Assembly (NCBI GenBank): GCA_018817585.1
Contig: JAHITE010000100.1
Location: 1-37,386, forward strand
Direction of reading: 5' to 3'
From: Candidatus Omnitrophota bacterium
GTDB lineage: Bacteria > Omnitrophota > Gorgyraeia > B26-G9
Length of the DNA: 37,386 bases
Part shown: piece after piece, positions 1 to 7,792 of the stretch
Position numbering within the stretch: the first letter of the stretch is position 1
Layout: each line of letters starts with the position of its first letter
The notes under the pieces: model-generated
What the model saw: the letters and a program-made list of their open reading frames with translations, nothing else
Database searches by the model: none
Told to the model about the DNA's origin: nothing
Position numbers and translations under genes: made by a program

Positions 1-1
1 G

Positions 2-436
2 GTTGATAAAATTATTGATAAGAATAATGAAATTATAAAAGATATTGAGTTTGAACCGCAATCGCGGATTATCAGTGATCAGACGGCAGAAACAATGCGG
101 ATGATCTTAAAAGGAGTTGTCGATAACGGTACTGGTAAAAGCGCGCAGGTTAAAGGATATTCCACCGCGGGAAAAACCGGTACTGCTCAAAAAGTAGTAC
201 CCGGAGAAGGTTATTCCCATAATAAATTCATTGCTTCCTTCATTGGCTTTGCTCCGGTGGATAAACCAAGAGTAGTGATTGCCGTTGTATTTGACGAACC
301 AAAGCCATTTTATTATGGCGGGACTGTTTGCGCGCCGATATTTAAGAATATCGCGGAAAAAGTGTTAAAATATCTGGATGTGCCGATGGAAAAAGGTTTG
401 GAAAATAGAGATAGTACTGTAACTGACAAAGACTAG
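2..436 (+). CDS. ftsI: Peptidoglycan transpeptidase FtsI/PBP, C-terminal part (5' end outside window)
   Basis: This is the last 144 codons of a class B penicillin-binding protein; the frame is open from base 2 and the start lies upstream of the window. The visible part is the end of the transpeptidase domain, with the KTG motif in GKTGTAQK at bases 173-181, followed by the usual SHNKFIASFIGFAP strand. FtsI cross-links septal peptidoglycan in the periplasm together with FtsW. The next gene is murE, as expected in a dcw cluster. The tail after the domain (GLENRDSTVTDKD) is short and hydrophilic, with no PASTA domain. Assignment to FtsI rather than a Spo-type paralogue rests on the neighbourhood. 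Confidence 0.9.
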   Translation, partial: VDKIIDKNNEIIKDIEFEPQSRIISDQTAETMRMILKGVVDNGTGKSAQVKGYSTAGKTGTAQKVVPGEGYSHNKFIASFIGFAPVDKPRVVIAVVFDEPKPFYYGGTVCAPIFKNIAEKVLKYLDVPMEKGLENRDSTVTDKD

Positions 437-445
437 CTGAAAAAC

Positions 446-605
446 CGAAGACAGAGACCGGAAAAACAGCGGGTAAAGGTTTAACGGTAACGAAGCCCGT
501 ATCGGTAACGTAGAACGGTTAGGGTGAAAACAATAAATTTAAAGACGACAGCCCTTACCGTAAGACGAAACGGGCATCGTAACCCTGACCGTAACCTTGT
601 GACCT
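446..605. repeat. Imperfect palindromic intergenic element, copy A (ftsI-murE spacer)
   Basis: The 191-base spacer is filled by an element that recurs between murE and murF. Its core is an inverted pair: GGTAACGAAGCCCGTATCG (486-504) and CGAAACGGGCATCGTAACC near 567-585. The arms match at 16 of 19 positions, and the three mismatches are all A facing A. Both arms are flanked by short degenerate repeats of the type GTAACCTTGTGACCTTG. Bounds are approximate. It may be a MITE-like or REP-like mobile repeat; no ORF of note is inside. Confidence 0.75.
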
Positions 606-627
606 TGTAATATAATGGAGAATTATT

Positions 628-2109
628 GTGCAGGCATTTCAGGCTTTAAAAATACTCGGGAAAAATCGCGAAGATTATCAGTTCGCGGATTTTGCTTTGC
701 GCGGATTAAGCCTTGATTCTAGAACCGTTGCTTTGGACTATTGTTTTGTGGCGATAAACGGCGCCAACCGCGACGGCAGCGGCTTTATCCAGGCAGCGAT
801 TGATAAAGGCGCCAGGCTGATTGTTTATGAACAAGACAATAAACCGGTTAAGCTTAAGGCAGCAGATCGCGTAGTATTTGTCGAAGTGGACAATGCCCGG
901 ATCAGCGCCGGCAAATTGGCCGCGGAATATTTTCATAATCCCGGAGCTAAATTAAATTCAATTGGGATTACCGGAACCAATGGCAAGACAACAATATCTT
1001 ATTTAATCGAGCATATTTTAAGGACCAATGGATTGAATTCCGGAATAATCGGGACAATTCAGTATAAAATATCAGACCATATTGTTCCGGCAATAAATAC
1101 AACTCCTGACGCGATTAAGCTGCAGCATTTACTGCGTCAGATGGTTGAACATAATTTAAGCCATAATATCATGGAGGTTTCTTCGCATGCCCTGGATCAA
1201 CATCGGGTAGAGGGGATAAAATTTAAAACCGCGGTTTTCACTAATCTGACCCACGATCATTTGGATTATCATAAAACCAGGGAGGAATATTTCGCGGCCA
1301 AAGCAACTTTGTTTTCCGGCTTATCAATTGATTCAACCGCGATTATCAACAGTGATGATCCGTACGCTGAAAAGTTAAAACAACTGACAAAAGCTAAGGT
1401 AATCAGCTACGCGGTCAATGATAAAACCGCTGAGATCAGAGCAAAAGATATTGTTTTAGATTTAACAAAAACCAGCTTTACTCTGGTTTGGGATAAGACG
1501 GAATATCTGATACAGACAAATTTGATCGGCAGATATAATGTCTATAATCTCCTGGCGGCAATTGGCGCGGCCATGGCTGAGGGCATATCAATCAGCCAAA
1601 TCAAAGCATCACTTAAAACCATTGAGCAGGTTAGAGGCAGGCTGGAGCGGATTAAACATGATCAGGGATTTGAAGTGTTTATTGATTACGCGCATACTGA
1701 TGATGCTTTGCGAAATGTTTTGAGCACCTTAAGGGAATTAAAGCCTAATCAGCTGATTACGGTTTTTGGCTGCGGCGGGGATCGCGATCAGAAAAAACGC
1801 GGTTTAATGGGAAATATCGCCAGCCGGCTTTCTGATTTTGTTATTCTGACTAATGATAATCCCCGCAGTGAAGATCCGCTGCGGATAATTGAACAAATAA
1901 AAAGCGGTTTTCTGGAACAGTTTAAAGCCTATGAAATAATTCCCCAGCGGGATAAAGCGATTCAAAGAGCCTGCGGCTTGGCCGGACAAAGAGATTTTGT
2001 GCTGATTGCCGGCAAAGGCCATGAAACCAATCAGGTGTTTAAAGATAAAACAATTGAGTTTGATGATAAGAAAATTGCTCTGAAGTTCTTGACAGAAAAT
2101 GGTCAATAG
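628..2109 (+). CDS. murE: UDP-MurNAc-tripeptide synthetase MurE (meso-diaminopimelate type)
   Basis: A 493-residue Mur ligase of normal length that adds the third amino acid to UDP-MurNAc-L-Ala-D-Glu in the cytoplasm, using ATP. The N-terminal substrate domain (about 1-105) carries SLDSRTV. The ATP loop GITGTNGKTT is at 113-122. The Mur ligase motifs EVSSHALDQHRVEG and TNLTHDHLDYH follow, and the C-terminal domain holds DNPR at 410-413 within DNPRSEDP. In this family DNPR marks meso-diaminopimelate rather than lysine specificity, which points to a Gram-negative-type wall. The start is a GTG at 628, preceded by GGAG with a 7-base spacer. The spacers on both sides hold copies of the same palindromic element. 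Confidence 0.96.
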   Translation: MQAFQALKILGKNREDYQFADFALRGLSLDSRTVALDYCFVAINGANRDGSGFIQAAIDKGARLIVYEQDNKPVKLKAADRVVFVEVDNARISAGKLAAEYFHNPGAKLNSIGITGTNGKTTISYLIEHILRTNGLNSGIIGTIQYKISDHIVPAINTTPDAIKLQHLLRQMVEHNLSHNIMEVSSHALDQHRVEGIKFKTAVFTNLTHDHLDYHKTREEYFAAKATLFSGLSIDSTAIINSDDPYAEKLKQLTKAKVISYAVNDKTAEIRAKDIVLDLTKTSFTLVWDKTEYLIQTNLIGRYNVYNLLAAIGAAMAEGISISQIKASLKTIEQVRGRLERIKHDQGFEVFIDYAHTDDALRNVLSTLRELKPNQLITVFGCGGDRDQKKRGLMGNIASRLSDFVILTNDNPRSEDPLRIIEQIKSGFLEQFKAYEIIPQRDKAIQRACGLAGQRDFVLIAGKGHETNQVFKDKTIEFDDKKIALKFLTENGQ

Positions 2110-2130
2110 TCGATGGCTAATGGTCGATAG
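2101..2130. repeat. Left arm of nested inverted repeat (heptamer-like)
   Basis: The end of murE and the bases after it are built from degenerate 7-base units of the type GGTCAAT/AGTCGAT. GCTAATGGTCGATAG at 2116-2130 is the exact reverse complement of 2370-2384, so the arms enclose the copy B element. A related block (GGCTGATAGTCGATAGTC) sits at 4939-4956 after mraY. Confidence 0.7.
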
Positions 2131-2159
2131 ATAAAATATGATATCCTGAAATAGGTTGA

Positions 2160-2318
2160 CAGAAAACAGAGAACAGAAGCCAGAAAAAGAGCGGGTAAAG
2201 GTAAATGGTAACGAAGCCCGTATCGGTAATGTTTAACGGTTACGGTTAAAAATTTTAAGCCGATAGACTTTACCCCCAAACGAAACGGGCATCGTAACCT
2301 TAACCATAACCTTTTAGA
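2160..2318. repeat. Imperfect palindromic intergenic element, copy B (murE-murF spacer)
   Basis: Second copy of the element at 446-605. GGTAACGAAGCCCGTATCGG and CGAAACGGGCATCGTAACC recur unchanged and in the same arrangement, while the centre is more divergent. The 324-base murE-murF spacer (2110-2433) contains this element, an outer pair of inverted heptamer-like arms (2116-2130 and 2370-2384) and the murF ribosome binding site, and nothing else that I can see. Exact ends are uncertain. Confidence 0.75.
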
Positions 2319-2369
2319 AAGTTTAAAAAGTTATCAAGGTATAGTTTTAAGAACTGTTTTATTTTTTGA

Positions 2370-2400
2370 CTATCGACCATTAGCTATTGACCATTGACTA
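2370..2400. repeat. Right arm of nested inverted repeat (heptamer-like)
   Basis: Degenerate heptamers (GACTATC GACCATT AGCTATT GACCATT GACTA) cover about 2367-2400. The first 15 bases of this feature, CTATCGACCATTAGC, are the exact reverse complement of 2116-2130. The two arms could pair across about 240 bases holding the copy B element. Confidence 0.7.
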
Positions 2401-2433
2401 GTTTTTGCGCGATACTCAATAGGGAGTAACAAC

Positions 2434-3819
2434 ATGTTTACGATTCAGGAAATACTTAAATTCAGCAGCGGAATTCTAATCAATCAGAATCCAGATGAAA
2501 ATCTGATTATCAGCGGGGTATCGATTGATTCCCGGACCATAAAAAACAATGATCTGTTTATCGCGGTATGCGGCGATAATTTTGACGGACATAATTATTT
2601 GGCTGCGGCAATAAACCAGGGCGCGTCAGGGCTTATTGTCCAAAATCTCTGGGCCGAAAAACACGCTGATAGTTTAAGCCGGCTGAATAAGCCGGTGATT
2701 GCTGTGGAAAATACAATTGCCGCCCTAGCGTGTCTGGCTCGGCATCATCGGAAAAAGTTTTCGATTCCGATTATCGCGGTCACGGGATCAAATGGAAAAA
2801 CAACGACCAAGGAAATGATTGCCTGTGTTTTAGCAGCTAAATATAAAGTATTAAAAAGCAAAGCTTCATTTAATAATCACATCGGCGTGCCGCTTACTTT
2901 GCTGGAGCTTGATTCCAGTTATCAGGCCGCGGTGATTGAAATCGGGATGAATCATAAAGGCGAAATCCGGGGGCTGGCTGGAATTGCCTGCCCGAATATC
3001 GGGGTGATTACTAATGCCGCCAATGCGCATCTTGAGTTTTTTAACAGCGTTTCTGATATAATAGAGGCAAAATGCGAACTGCTGGAAATGCTGCCAAGCT
3101 CTAGCTTTGCTGTAATTAACGCGGATTGTAAGCCGCTGTATGCTCGCGCCAATGATTTCGGGATTGAGCTTGTGACTTTTGGTATAAACAGCGCCTGCGC
3201 TTATCAGGCTTCAAATATTGTTACTGATTCACAGGGAATCGCGTTTACGGTTAATCAGAAGTATACTTTTCGCCTGAATGTTTTAGGTGAGCATAATGTT
3301 TATAACGCATTGGCGGCAATCGCGATTGCTTGGCATTTTAAAATTGATTATAATCTGCTGCGTCAAAGCTTGCAGGAATTTAAACCTGCGGCCATGCGCA
3401 TGCAGATAACCAGGTTCCAAGGCGCAAAGATTATCGCGGATTGTTATAATGCTAATCCTGATTCCACGCGGGCGGCGATAAATACACTGCGATCAATAAA
3501 AGCAAAAGCCAAGAAAATTTTTGTTTTTGGTGATATGCTGGAATTGGGAAAATTCAGCAATCAGGCGCATCAGCGAATTGGCAAACTGATCGCGGAAAGT
3601 TTAATATCTAAACTGATTACTATCGGCGATAAATCTGAGTTAGCCGCTGTTTCGGCAATTGAGCAGGGAATGAACAAACAAGATGTTTATGTTTGCCATG
3701 ATCCTGAACAGGCCGCGGCGGTTTTAAAAAAAATAATCAGTCAGGATGATCTGGTATTGCTCAAAGGCTCAAGAGGCATGCATCTTGAACAAATAATCGA
3801 TTTTTTAAACACTAATTAA
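2434..3819 (+). CDS. murF: UDP-MurNAc-pentapeptide synthetase MurF
   Basis: A 461-residue Mur ligase that joins D-Ala-D-Ala to UDP-MurNAc-tripeptide, giving the cytoplasmic pentapeptide precursor used by MraY. The N-terminal domain has SIDSRTI and the typical DGHNYL stretch near 51. The ATP loop AVTGSNGKTT is at 115-124. GMNHKGEIRGLAGIACPNIG and ITNAANAHLEFF follow, and the C-terminal domain has DCYNANPDS and FVFGDMLELG, all MurF-like. The ATG at 2434 has GGGAG at 2422-2426 with a 7-base gap. mraY follows after 21 bases, so the two are probably cotranscribed. Confidence 0.96.
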   Translation: MFTIQEILKFSSGILINQNPDENLIISGVSIDSRTIKNNDLFIAVCGDNFDGHNYLAAAINQGASGLIVQNLWAEKHADSLSRLNKPVIAVENTIAALACLARHHRKKFSIPIIAVTGSNGKTTTKEMIACVLAAKYKVLKSKASFNNHIGVPLTLLELDSSYQAAVIEIGMNHKGEIRGLAGIACPNIGVITNAANAHLEFFNSVSDIIEAKCELLEMLPSSSFAVINADCKPLYARANDFGIELVTFGINSACAYQASNIVTDSQGIAFTVNQKYTFRLNVLGEHNVYNALAAIAIAWHFKIDYNLLRQSLQEFKPAAMRMQITRFQGAKIIADCYNANPDSTRAAINTLRSIKAKAKKIFVFGDMLELGKFSNQAHQRIGKLIAESLISKLITIGDKSELAAVSAIEQGMNKQDVYVCHDPEQAAAVLKKIISQDDLVLLKGSRGMHLEQIIDFLNTN

Positions 3820-3840
3820 AAGAATAAGGATTAATATATT

Positions 3841-4932
3841 ATGCTTTATCATTTTTTATACGCTTTAAAAGATCGATTTTCAGGGTTTAATGTATTTAAA
3901 TATATAACATTTCGGATTTTTGCCTGCGCGATTACCGCGTTTGTTCTCAGCGCTATTTTAGGTAAGCCGGTGATTAAAATGCTAAAAAGGCTTAATATCG
4001 GTGAATCAGTGCGCAAGACCAAAGATGTTGCCTCATTGTATGAGCATCATAAGAATAAAGAAGGTACTCCGACCATGGGGGGAGTATTGATTATTTCGGT
4101 TATTGTTTTATCAGTTTTATTGTGGGCGGATTTGTCCAATAAGTATATTTGGATTGCTTTGTTTTCCACGGTTTGGCTGGCAATAGTTGGGTTTATTGAC
4201 GATTATATCAAGCTGACCAGGAAAGAATCCCGCGGTTTAACTGCCGCGGTTAAGCTTGCCGGACAAATGGTTTTAGGCCTGCTTATTGGCTTTTTATTGT
4301 ATTATGATCCGAATATCGGTGATAGACTGGATGTGCCGTTTTTTAAAAACCTGATTGTTCATCTGGGGACTTTTTATGTGTTTTTTTCCGCTTTAGTGAT
4401 TATCGGAACTTCCAACGCGGTTAATCTTACTGATGGTTTAGACGGCCTGGCGATTGGCTGCGTATCGATTGTTGCCCTGACTTATTGCGGAATAAGTTAT
4501 GTTACCGGACATTATGTGATCAGTGATTATCTGCAGATTATTTTTATGCCGCAAGCCGGAGAACTGGCTGTTTTTTGCGCCGCGATTTTTGGCGCGGGCT
4601 TGGGTTTTCTTTGGTATAATTGTCATCCAGCGGATGTGTTCATGGGAGATACTGGTTCTTTGGCTTTGGGCGGAGCCCTGGGGACTGTGGCGATATTAAT
4701 TAAAAAAGAATTACTTCTGGTGATTGTCGGCGGAATTTTTGTCGCTGAGGCTTTATCCGTAATTATTCAGGTTGTTTCGTTTAAGACCAGAAAAAAAAGA
4801 GTATTTTTGATGGCTCCATTGCATCATCATTTTCAGCTTAAAGGCTGGGCTGAGTCAAAAATAATATTTCGCTTTTTAATTGTGGCGATTATTCTCGCGC
4901 TATTTAGTCTGTCGACGTTGAAACTGCGGTAA
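3841..4932 (+). CDS. mraY: Phospho-MurNAc-pentapeptide transferase MraY
   Basis: A 363-residue polytopic inner-membrane enzyme that transfers phospho-MurNAc-pentapeptide to undecaprenyl phosphate, making lipid I. Family hallmarks are present in order: GTPTMGGVLI near 77, FIDDYIKLTRK, NAVNLTDGLDGLAIG with the key Asp at 198, FMGDTGSLALGG, and MAPLHHHFQLKGW near the C-terminus. About ten hydrophobic segments are visible. The start at 3841 has a weak AAGGA-type site 9 bases upstream, and the length fits the family. The 170-base spacer to murD carries a 126-bp repeat element. Confidence 0.97.
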   Translation: MLYHFLYALKDRFSGFNVFKYITFRIFACAITAFVLSAILGKPVIKMLKRLNIGESVRKTKDVASLYEHHKNKEGTPTMGGVLIISVIVLSVLLWADLSNKYIWIALFSTVWLAIVGFIDDYIKLTRKESRGLTAAVKLAGQMVLGLLIGFLLYYDPNIGDRLDVPFFKNLIVHLGTFYVFFSALVIIGTSNAVNLTDGLDGLAIGCVSIVALTYCGISYVTGHYVISDYLQIIFMPQAGELAVFCAAIFGAGLGFLWYNCHPADVFMGDTGSLALGGALGTVAILIKKELLLVIVGGIFVAEALSVIIQVVSFKTRKKRVFLMAPLHHHFQLKGWAESKIIFRFLIVAIILALFSLSTLKLR

Positions 4933-4963
4933 ACTTATGGCTGATAGTCGATAGTCAATGGTT

Positions 4964-5089
4964 AGGCAAAAATTCTCTTTGAGCGGCGCTTTCGAACGTA
5001 ATTTTGACAGGGATGTTAAAATAGAGAGAACGCGCGGCTGAGACTGCACGATGCAGTCTCAGTCTTAGCGAAAAGATGTGTTTTTGCCT
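4964..5089. repeat. 126-bp structured repeat element, copy 1 (mraY-murD spacer)
   Basis: A 126-bp unit with perfect 9-bp terminal inverted repeats, AGGCAAAAA and TTTTTGCCT. It contains two hairpins: ATTTTGACA-GGGA-TGTTAAAAT (5001-5022) and CTGAGACTGCA-CGA-TGCAGTCTCAG (5038-5062). TTCTCT (4973-4978) can also pair with AGAGAA (5025-5030) around the first hairpin. A copy of the same length is at 7635-7760, differing at 7 positions, several of them compensatory. It could be a MITE-like mobile palindrome or a conserved structured RNA. It lies just upstream of the murD start. Confidence 0.85.
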
Positions 5090-5102
5090 AAGGTAAAGGC
5101 AA

Positions 5103-6494
5103 ATGTATACTATGAACAGAAACATTAAAGATAAAAAAATCGTGATCATCGGGCTTAGCCGCTCAGGATATGCCGCGGCTATTTTAGCGCTTAAACATAA
5201 AGCAAAAGTTTATGTTAGTGAAAATTCCGATAATAAAGCTTTGCGCGCTAAAGCAAAAATCCTGATTAAAAAAAAGGCTAGGGTGGAACTGGGCGGACAT
5301 AATCCGGAATTTTTTAAAGCAGCGGATTTTTTTATTACCAGCCCGGGAGTAAAAAATAAAGCTTTGCCGATTGTTTGGGCGAAAAAAAATAAAGTAAAAA
5401 TTTACAGTGAAATCGAATTTGCCTCCTGGTTTTGTCCTGCTCCGATTATCGCGATCACCGGCAGTAATGGCAAAACAACAGTAACCACTTTGCTGGGAAA
5501 GGTGCTTAAACAGGCGGGGAAAAAAATTGTGGTTTGCGGAAATATCGGCAATCCGTTTAGCGGAGAATATCTTAAATTTAAAAAAGCTGATTTCATTGTT
5601 CTGGAAGTCAGTTCTTTTCAGCTGGAATATATCCAATGGTTTAAACCTTGCTTGAGCATTATTTTAAACATAACCCAAAATCATTTTGATCATCATCGCG
5701 ATATGGCGGATTATGCCAAGGCCAAAGCGAAAATTCTCCTGAATCAGGATAAAACCGATTTTACGGTTTTAAATGCCGCGGATAATCTGCTGCGCGAAAT
5801 AGCCAAAAAAGCCAAGGCCAGAGTTTTGTTTTTCAGCCGCGATAAAAATCTGCCGCGGCTGGCGGCTGAGGATCTAAACTGTTGTTTGGAAAAAGAAAAG
5901 TTTATGGTTCAAGTTGATAAAAATAATAAATTTGATTTCGCGCTCAACGCGCTTAAAATCAAAGGTGAGCATAATCAGGAAAATGTGATGGCTGTGAGTT
6001 TGGCGGCAAAAGCTCTGGGAATAAACAATCAAGCAATTGCTGCTGTCTTAAGCCGATTTAAGGGCCTGGAGCATCGCTGTGAAAAAGTCGCGGGCATCAA
6101 TGGGATTAGTTTTATCAATGATTCTAAATCAACCACTGTGGACGCGACGGATAAAGCTTTGTCAGTATTTGCTGATAAATCCGTAATTCTGATTTGCGGC
6201 GGTAGAGATAAAGGCAGTAATTTTGCGGTCTTAGAAAAAAAACTTAAACAAAAAGTTTTATGCGTGATCGCGATCGGTGAAGCCCGGCAAAAACTGCTTA
6301 CTGCTTTTTCCCGATTCAGCCCAGTGCTAACTGCGGACTCTTTGAATCAAGCTGTGCGAATCGCTTTTAAACAGGCAAAATCCAAGCAAAGCATCCTGCT
6401 TTCGCCGATGTGCGCGAGTTTTGACATGTTTGATAATTTCGAACATCGCGGACAGGTTTTTAAACAAATAGTTCAGGGGATAATTAAAAAGTGA
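5103..6494 (+). CDS. murD: UDP-MurNAc-L-alanine:D-glutamate ligase MurD
   Basis: A 463-residue Mur ligase that adds D-Glu to UDP-MurNAc-L-Ala in the cytoplasm. The Rossmann-like N-terminus reads KIVIIGLSRSGYAAA. The ATP loop AITGSNGKTT is at 117-126, followed by LEVSSFQLEYI, LNITQNHFDHH and the C-terminal INDSKSTTVDAT and CGGRDKGSNF motifs. All are MurD-specific. Two in-frame ATGs (5103 and 5112) are possible; 5103 sits about 9 bases after AGG. It overlaps ftsW by 4 bases (GTGA), which suggests translational coupling. The preceding 126-bp repeat lies in its likely leader. The protein is rich in Lys, typical of AT-rich coding. Confidence 0.95.
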   Translation: MYTMNRNIKDKKIVIIGLSRSGYAAAILALKHKAKVYVSENSDNKALRAKAKILIKKKARVELGGHNPEFFKAADFFITSPGVKNKALPIVWAKKNKVKIYSEIEFASWFCPAPIIAITGSNGKTTVTTLLGKVLKQAGKKIVVCGNIGNPFSGEYLKFKKADFIVLEVSSFQLEYIQWFKPCLSIILNITQNHFDHHRDMADYAKAKAKILLNQDKTDFTVLNAADNLLREIAKKAKARVLFFSRDKNLPRLAAEDLNCCLEKEKFMVQVDKNNKFDFALNALKIKGEHNQENVMAVSLAAKALGINNQAIAAVLSRFKGLEHRCEKVAGINGISFINDSKSTTVDATDKALSVFADKSVILICGGRDKGSNFAVLEKKLKQKVLCVIAIGEARQKLLTAFSRFSPVLTADSLNQAVRIAFKQAKSKQSILLSPMCASFDMFDNFEHRGQVFKQIVQGIIKK

Positions 6495-7594
6495 ATTTAA
6501 AACAATTAAGAATAAATTTAGCGGCAATCACCCTGATTCTGATTTGTGTGGGGATTGTGATGATTTATAGCGCCAGCGCGATATATGCCTATGAGAATCT
6601 GGGGGACAGCGCTTATTTTCTCAAACGTCATTTATTTTATGTTTTAATCGGATTGCTTGGCGCTTTACTGGTGATGAGTGTTGATTATCGATTTTTTAAA
6701 AAAGCGGCTAAACCGATGATTCTGATTTCCATTGGCTTGCTGGTATTGGTGCTTGTTCCCGGGATTGGCAAACAGGTGGGAGGCGCGCGCCGCTGGTTTC
6801 GGCTGTTTGGCTTTAGCTTTCAGCCTTCAGAGTTTGCCAAATTCGCGATGATTGTTTATACCGCGGAATTTTTAAGCCGTAAGAAATCAATGGTTACTTC
6901 TTTTTTTCAAGGTTTTCTGCCTGTGCTGATGGTTCTGGGATCACTGTGCTTGTTGGTTATTGTTCAGCCTGATCTGGGAACTGTTTTGGCAATGAGCAGC
7001 ATTTGTTTTATTTTATTTTTTGTTGGCGGAGTGCGCTTGGCGCATATAATTTCCTTTGTGCTTTTATCTTTGCCGGCTTTGTATTTTCTCGTTTTTAGTG
7101 TGCCGTACCGCCGGAGAAGAATTTTGGCATTTATTGATCCTTGGGCTGATCCGCAGGGCACTGGCTTTCAGATTATTCAATCCTTAGTTGCTTTAGGTTC
7201 CGGCGGGGTTAATGGCTTGGGCTTAGGCCAGGGCAAACAGAAATTATTATATTTGCCGGCAGCGTATACTGATTTTATTTTTTCGATTATTGGCGAAGAA
7301 CTGGGGTTTATCGGAGCAGCTTCAATTGTTGTTTTATTTGCTTTATTCCTGATTCAGGCCACAAAAATTTGCTTAAAAGCCAGCGATTCCTTTGGCCAGT
7401 ATTTATCTTTTGGTCTGATTTCCTGTCTGGTTATTGAAGCTATTGTGAATATGGGAGTAGTTACCAGTCTTTTACCGACCAAAGGTTTACCTTTCCCCTT
7501 TATTAGTTATGGGGGGACATCTTTGGTGTTTAATATGATTTATGTTGGTCTAATCTTAAATGTCGGCAGAATAAAATCACAAGTCAAACAATAG
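6491..7594 (+). CDS. ftsW: Lipid II polymerase FtsW (SEDS family)
   Basis: A 367-residue SEDS-family glycosyltransferase with about ten membrane segments that polymerises lipid II at the septum with FtsI. Family motifs are GARRWFRLFGFSFQPSEFAK near 98, VQPDLGTVL, AFIDPWADPQGTGFQIIQS, FSIIGEELG and the C-terminal GLPFPFISYGGTSL. The start is a GTG at 6491 inside the last codons of murD. FtsW is preferred over RodA because of the dcw location between murD and murG. The stop overlaps a short run of GACACAA heptamers. Confidence 0.95.
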   Translation: MNLKQLRINLAAITLILICVGIVMIYSASAIYAYENLGDSAYFLKRHLFYVLIGLLGALLVMSVDYRFFKKAAKPMILISIGLLVLVLVPGIGKQVGGARRWFRLFGFSFQPSEFAKFAMIVYTAEFLSRKKSMVTSFFQGFLPVLMVLGSLCLLVIVQPDLGTVLAMSSICFILFFVGGVRLAHIISFVLLSLPALYFLVFSVPYRRRRILAFIDPWADPQGTGFQIIQSLVALGSGGVNGLGLGQGKQKLLYLPAAYTDFIFSIIGEELGFIGAASIVVLFALFLIQATKICLKASDSFGQYLSFGLISCLVIEAIVNMGVVTSLLPTKGLPFPFISYGGTSLVFNMIYVGLILNVGRIKSQVKQ

Positions 7595-7614
7595 ACACAA
7601 GACACAAGACACAA
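7594..7614. repeat. Three tandem GACACAA heptamers after ftsW
   Basis: GACACAA occurs three times without interruption, starting in the last base of the ftsW stop codon. The same 7-base periodicity, with other unit sequences, is seen in the spacer after murE. Confidence 0.8.
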
Positions 7615-7634
7615 GGTTGCTAGGTAAAAGCGTA

Positions 7635-7760
7635 AAGCAAAAATTCTCTTTGAGCGGCGCTTTCGAACGTAATTTTGACAGGGATGTCAAAATAGTGAGA
7701 ACGCGCGGCTGGGCCTGCACGATGCAGGCTCAGGCTTAGCGAAAAGATGTGTTTTTGCCT
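7635..7760. repeat. 126-bp structured repeat element, copy 2 (ftsW-murG spacer)
   Basis: Second copy of the 4964-5089 element, also exactly 126 bp. Hairpin 1 is ATTTTGACA-GGGA-TGTCAAAAT (7672-7693), here perfectly paired. Hairpin 2 is CTGGGCCTGCA-CGA-TGCAGGCTCAG (7709-7733), where an A-T pair of copy 1 has become C-G on both arms. The first base of the left terminal arm pair is kept (AAGCAAAAA against TTTTTGCCT, one mismatch). It again precedes a mur gene, murG, by about 32 bases. Confidence 0.85.
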
Positions 7761-7792
7761 TGCGCGAACGCGAGTAACAACGGAGATGTCTC

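Noticed and set aside
611-616. Perfect TATAAT just before murE as a -10 box
   Set aside because: It touches the ribosome binding site (GGAG at 617-620); transcription would start only about 6 bases before the GTG and lose that site. No -35 at a suitable distance is seen.
706-936. Minus-strand and out-of-frame open frames lying inside the mur, ileS, kinase and other genes
   Set aside because: They lack ribosome binding sites and family motifs, and they mirror the codons of well-recognised + strand genes.
4964-7760. CRISPR array
   Set aside because: The repeats are two 126-bp elements 2.6 kb apart with genes between; there are no short regularly spaced repeats with spacers anywhere in the window.
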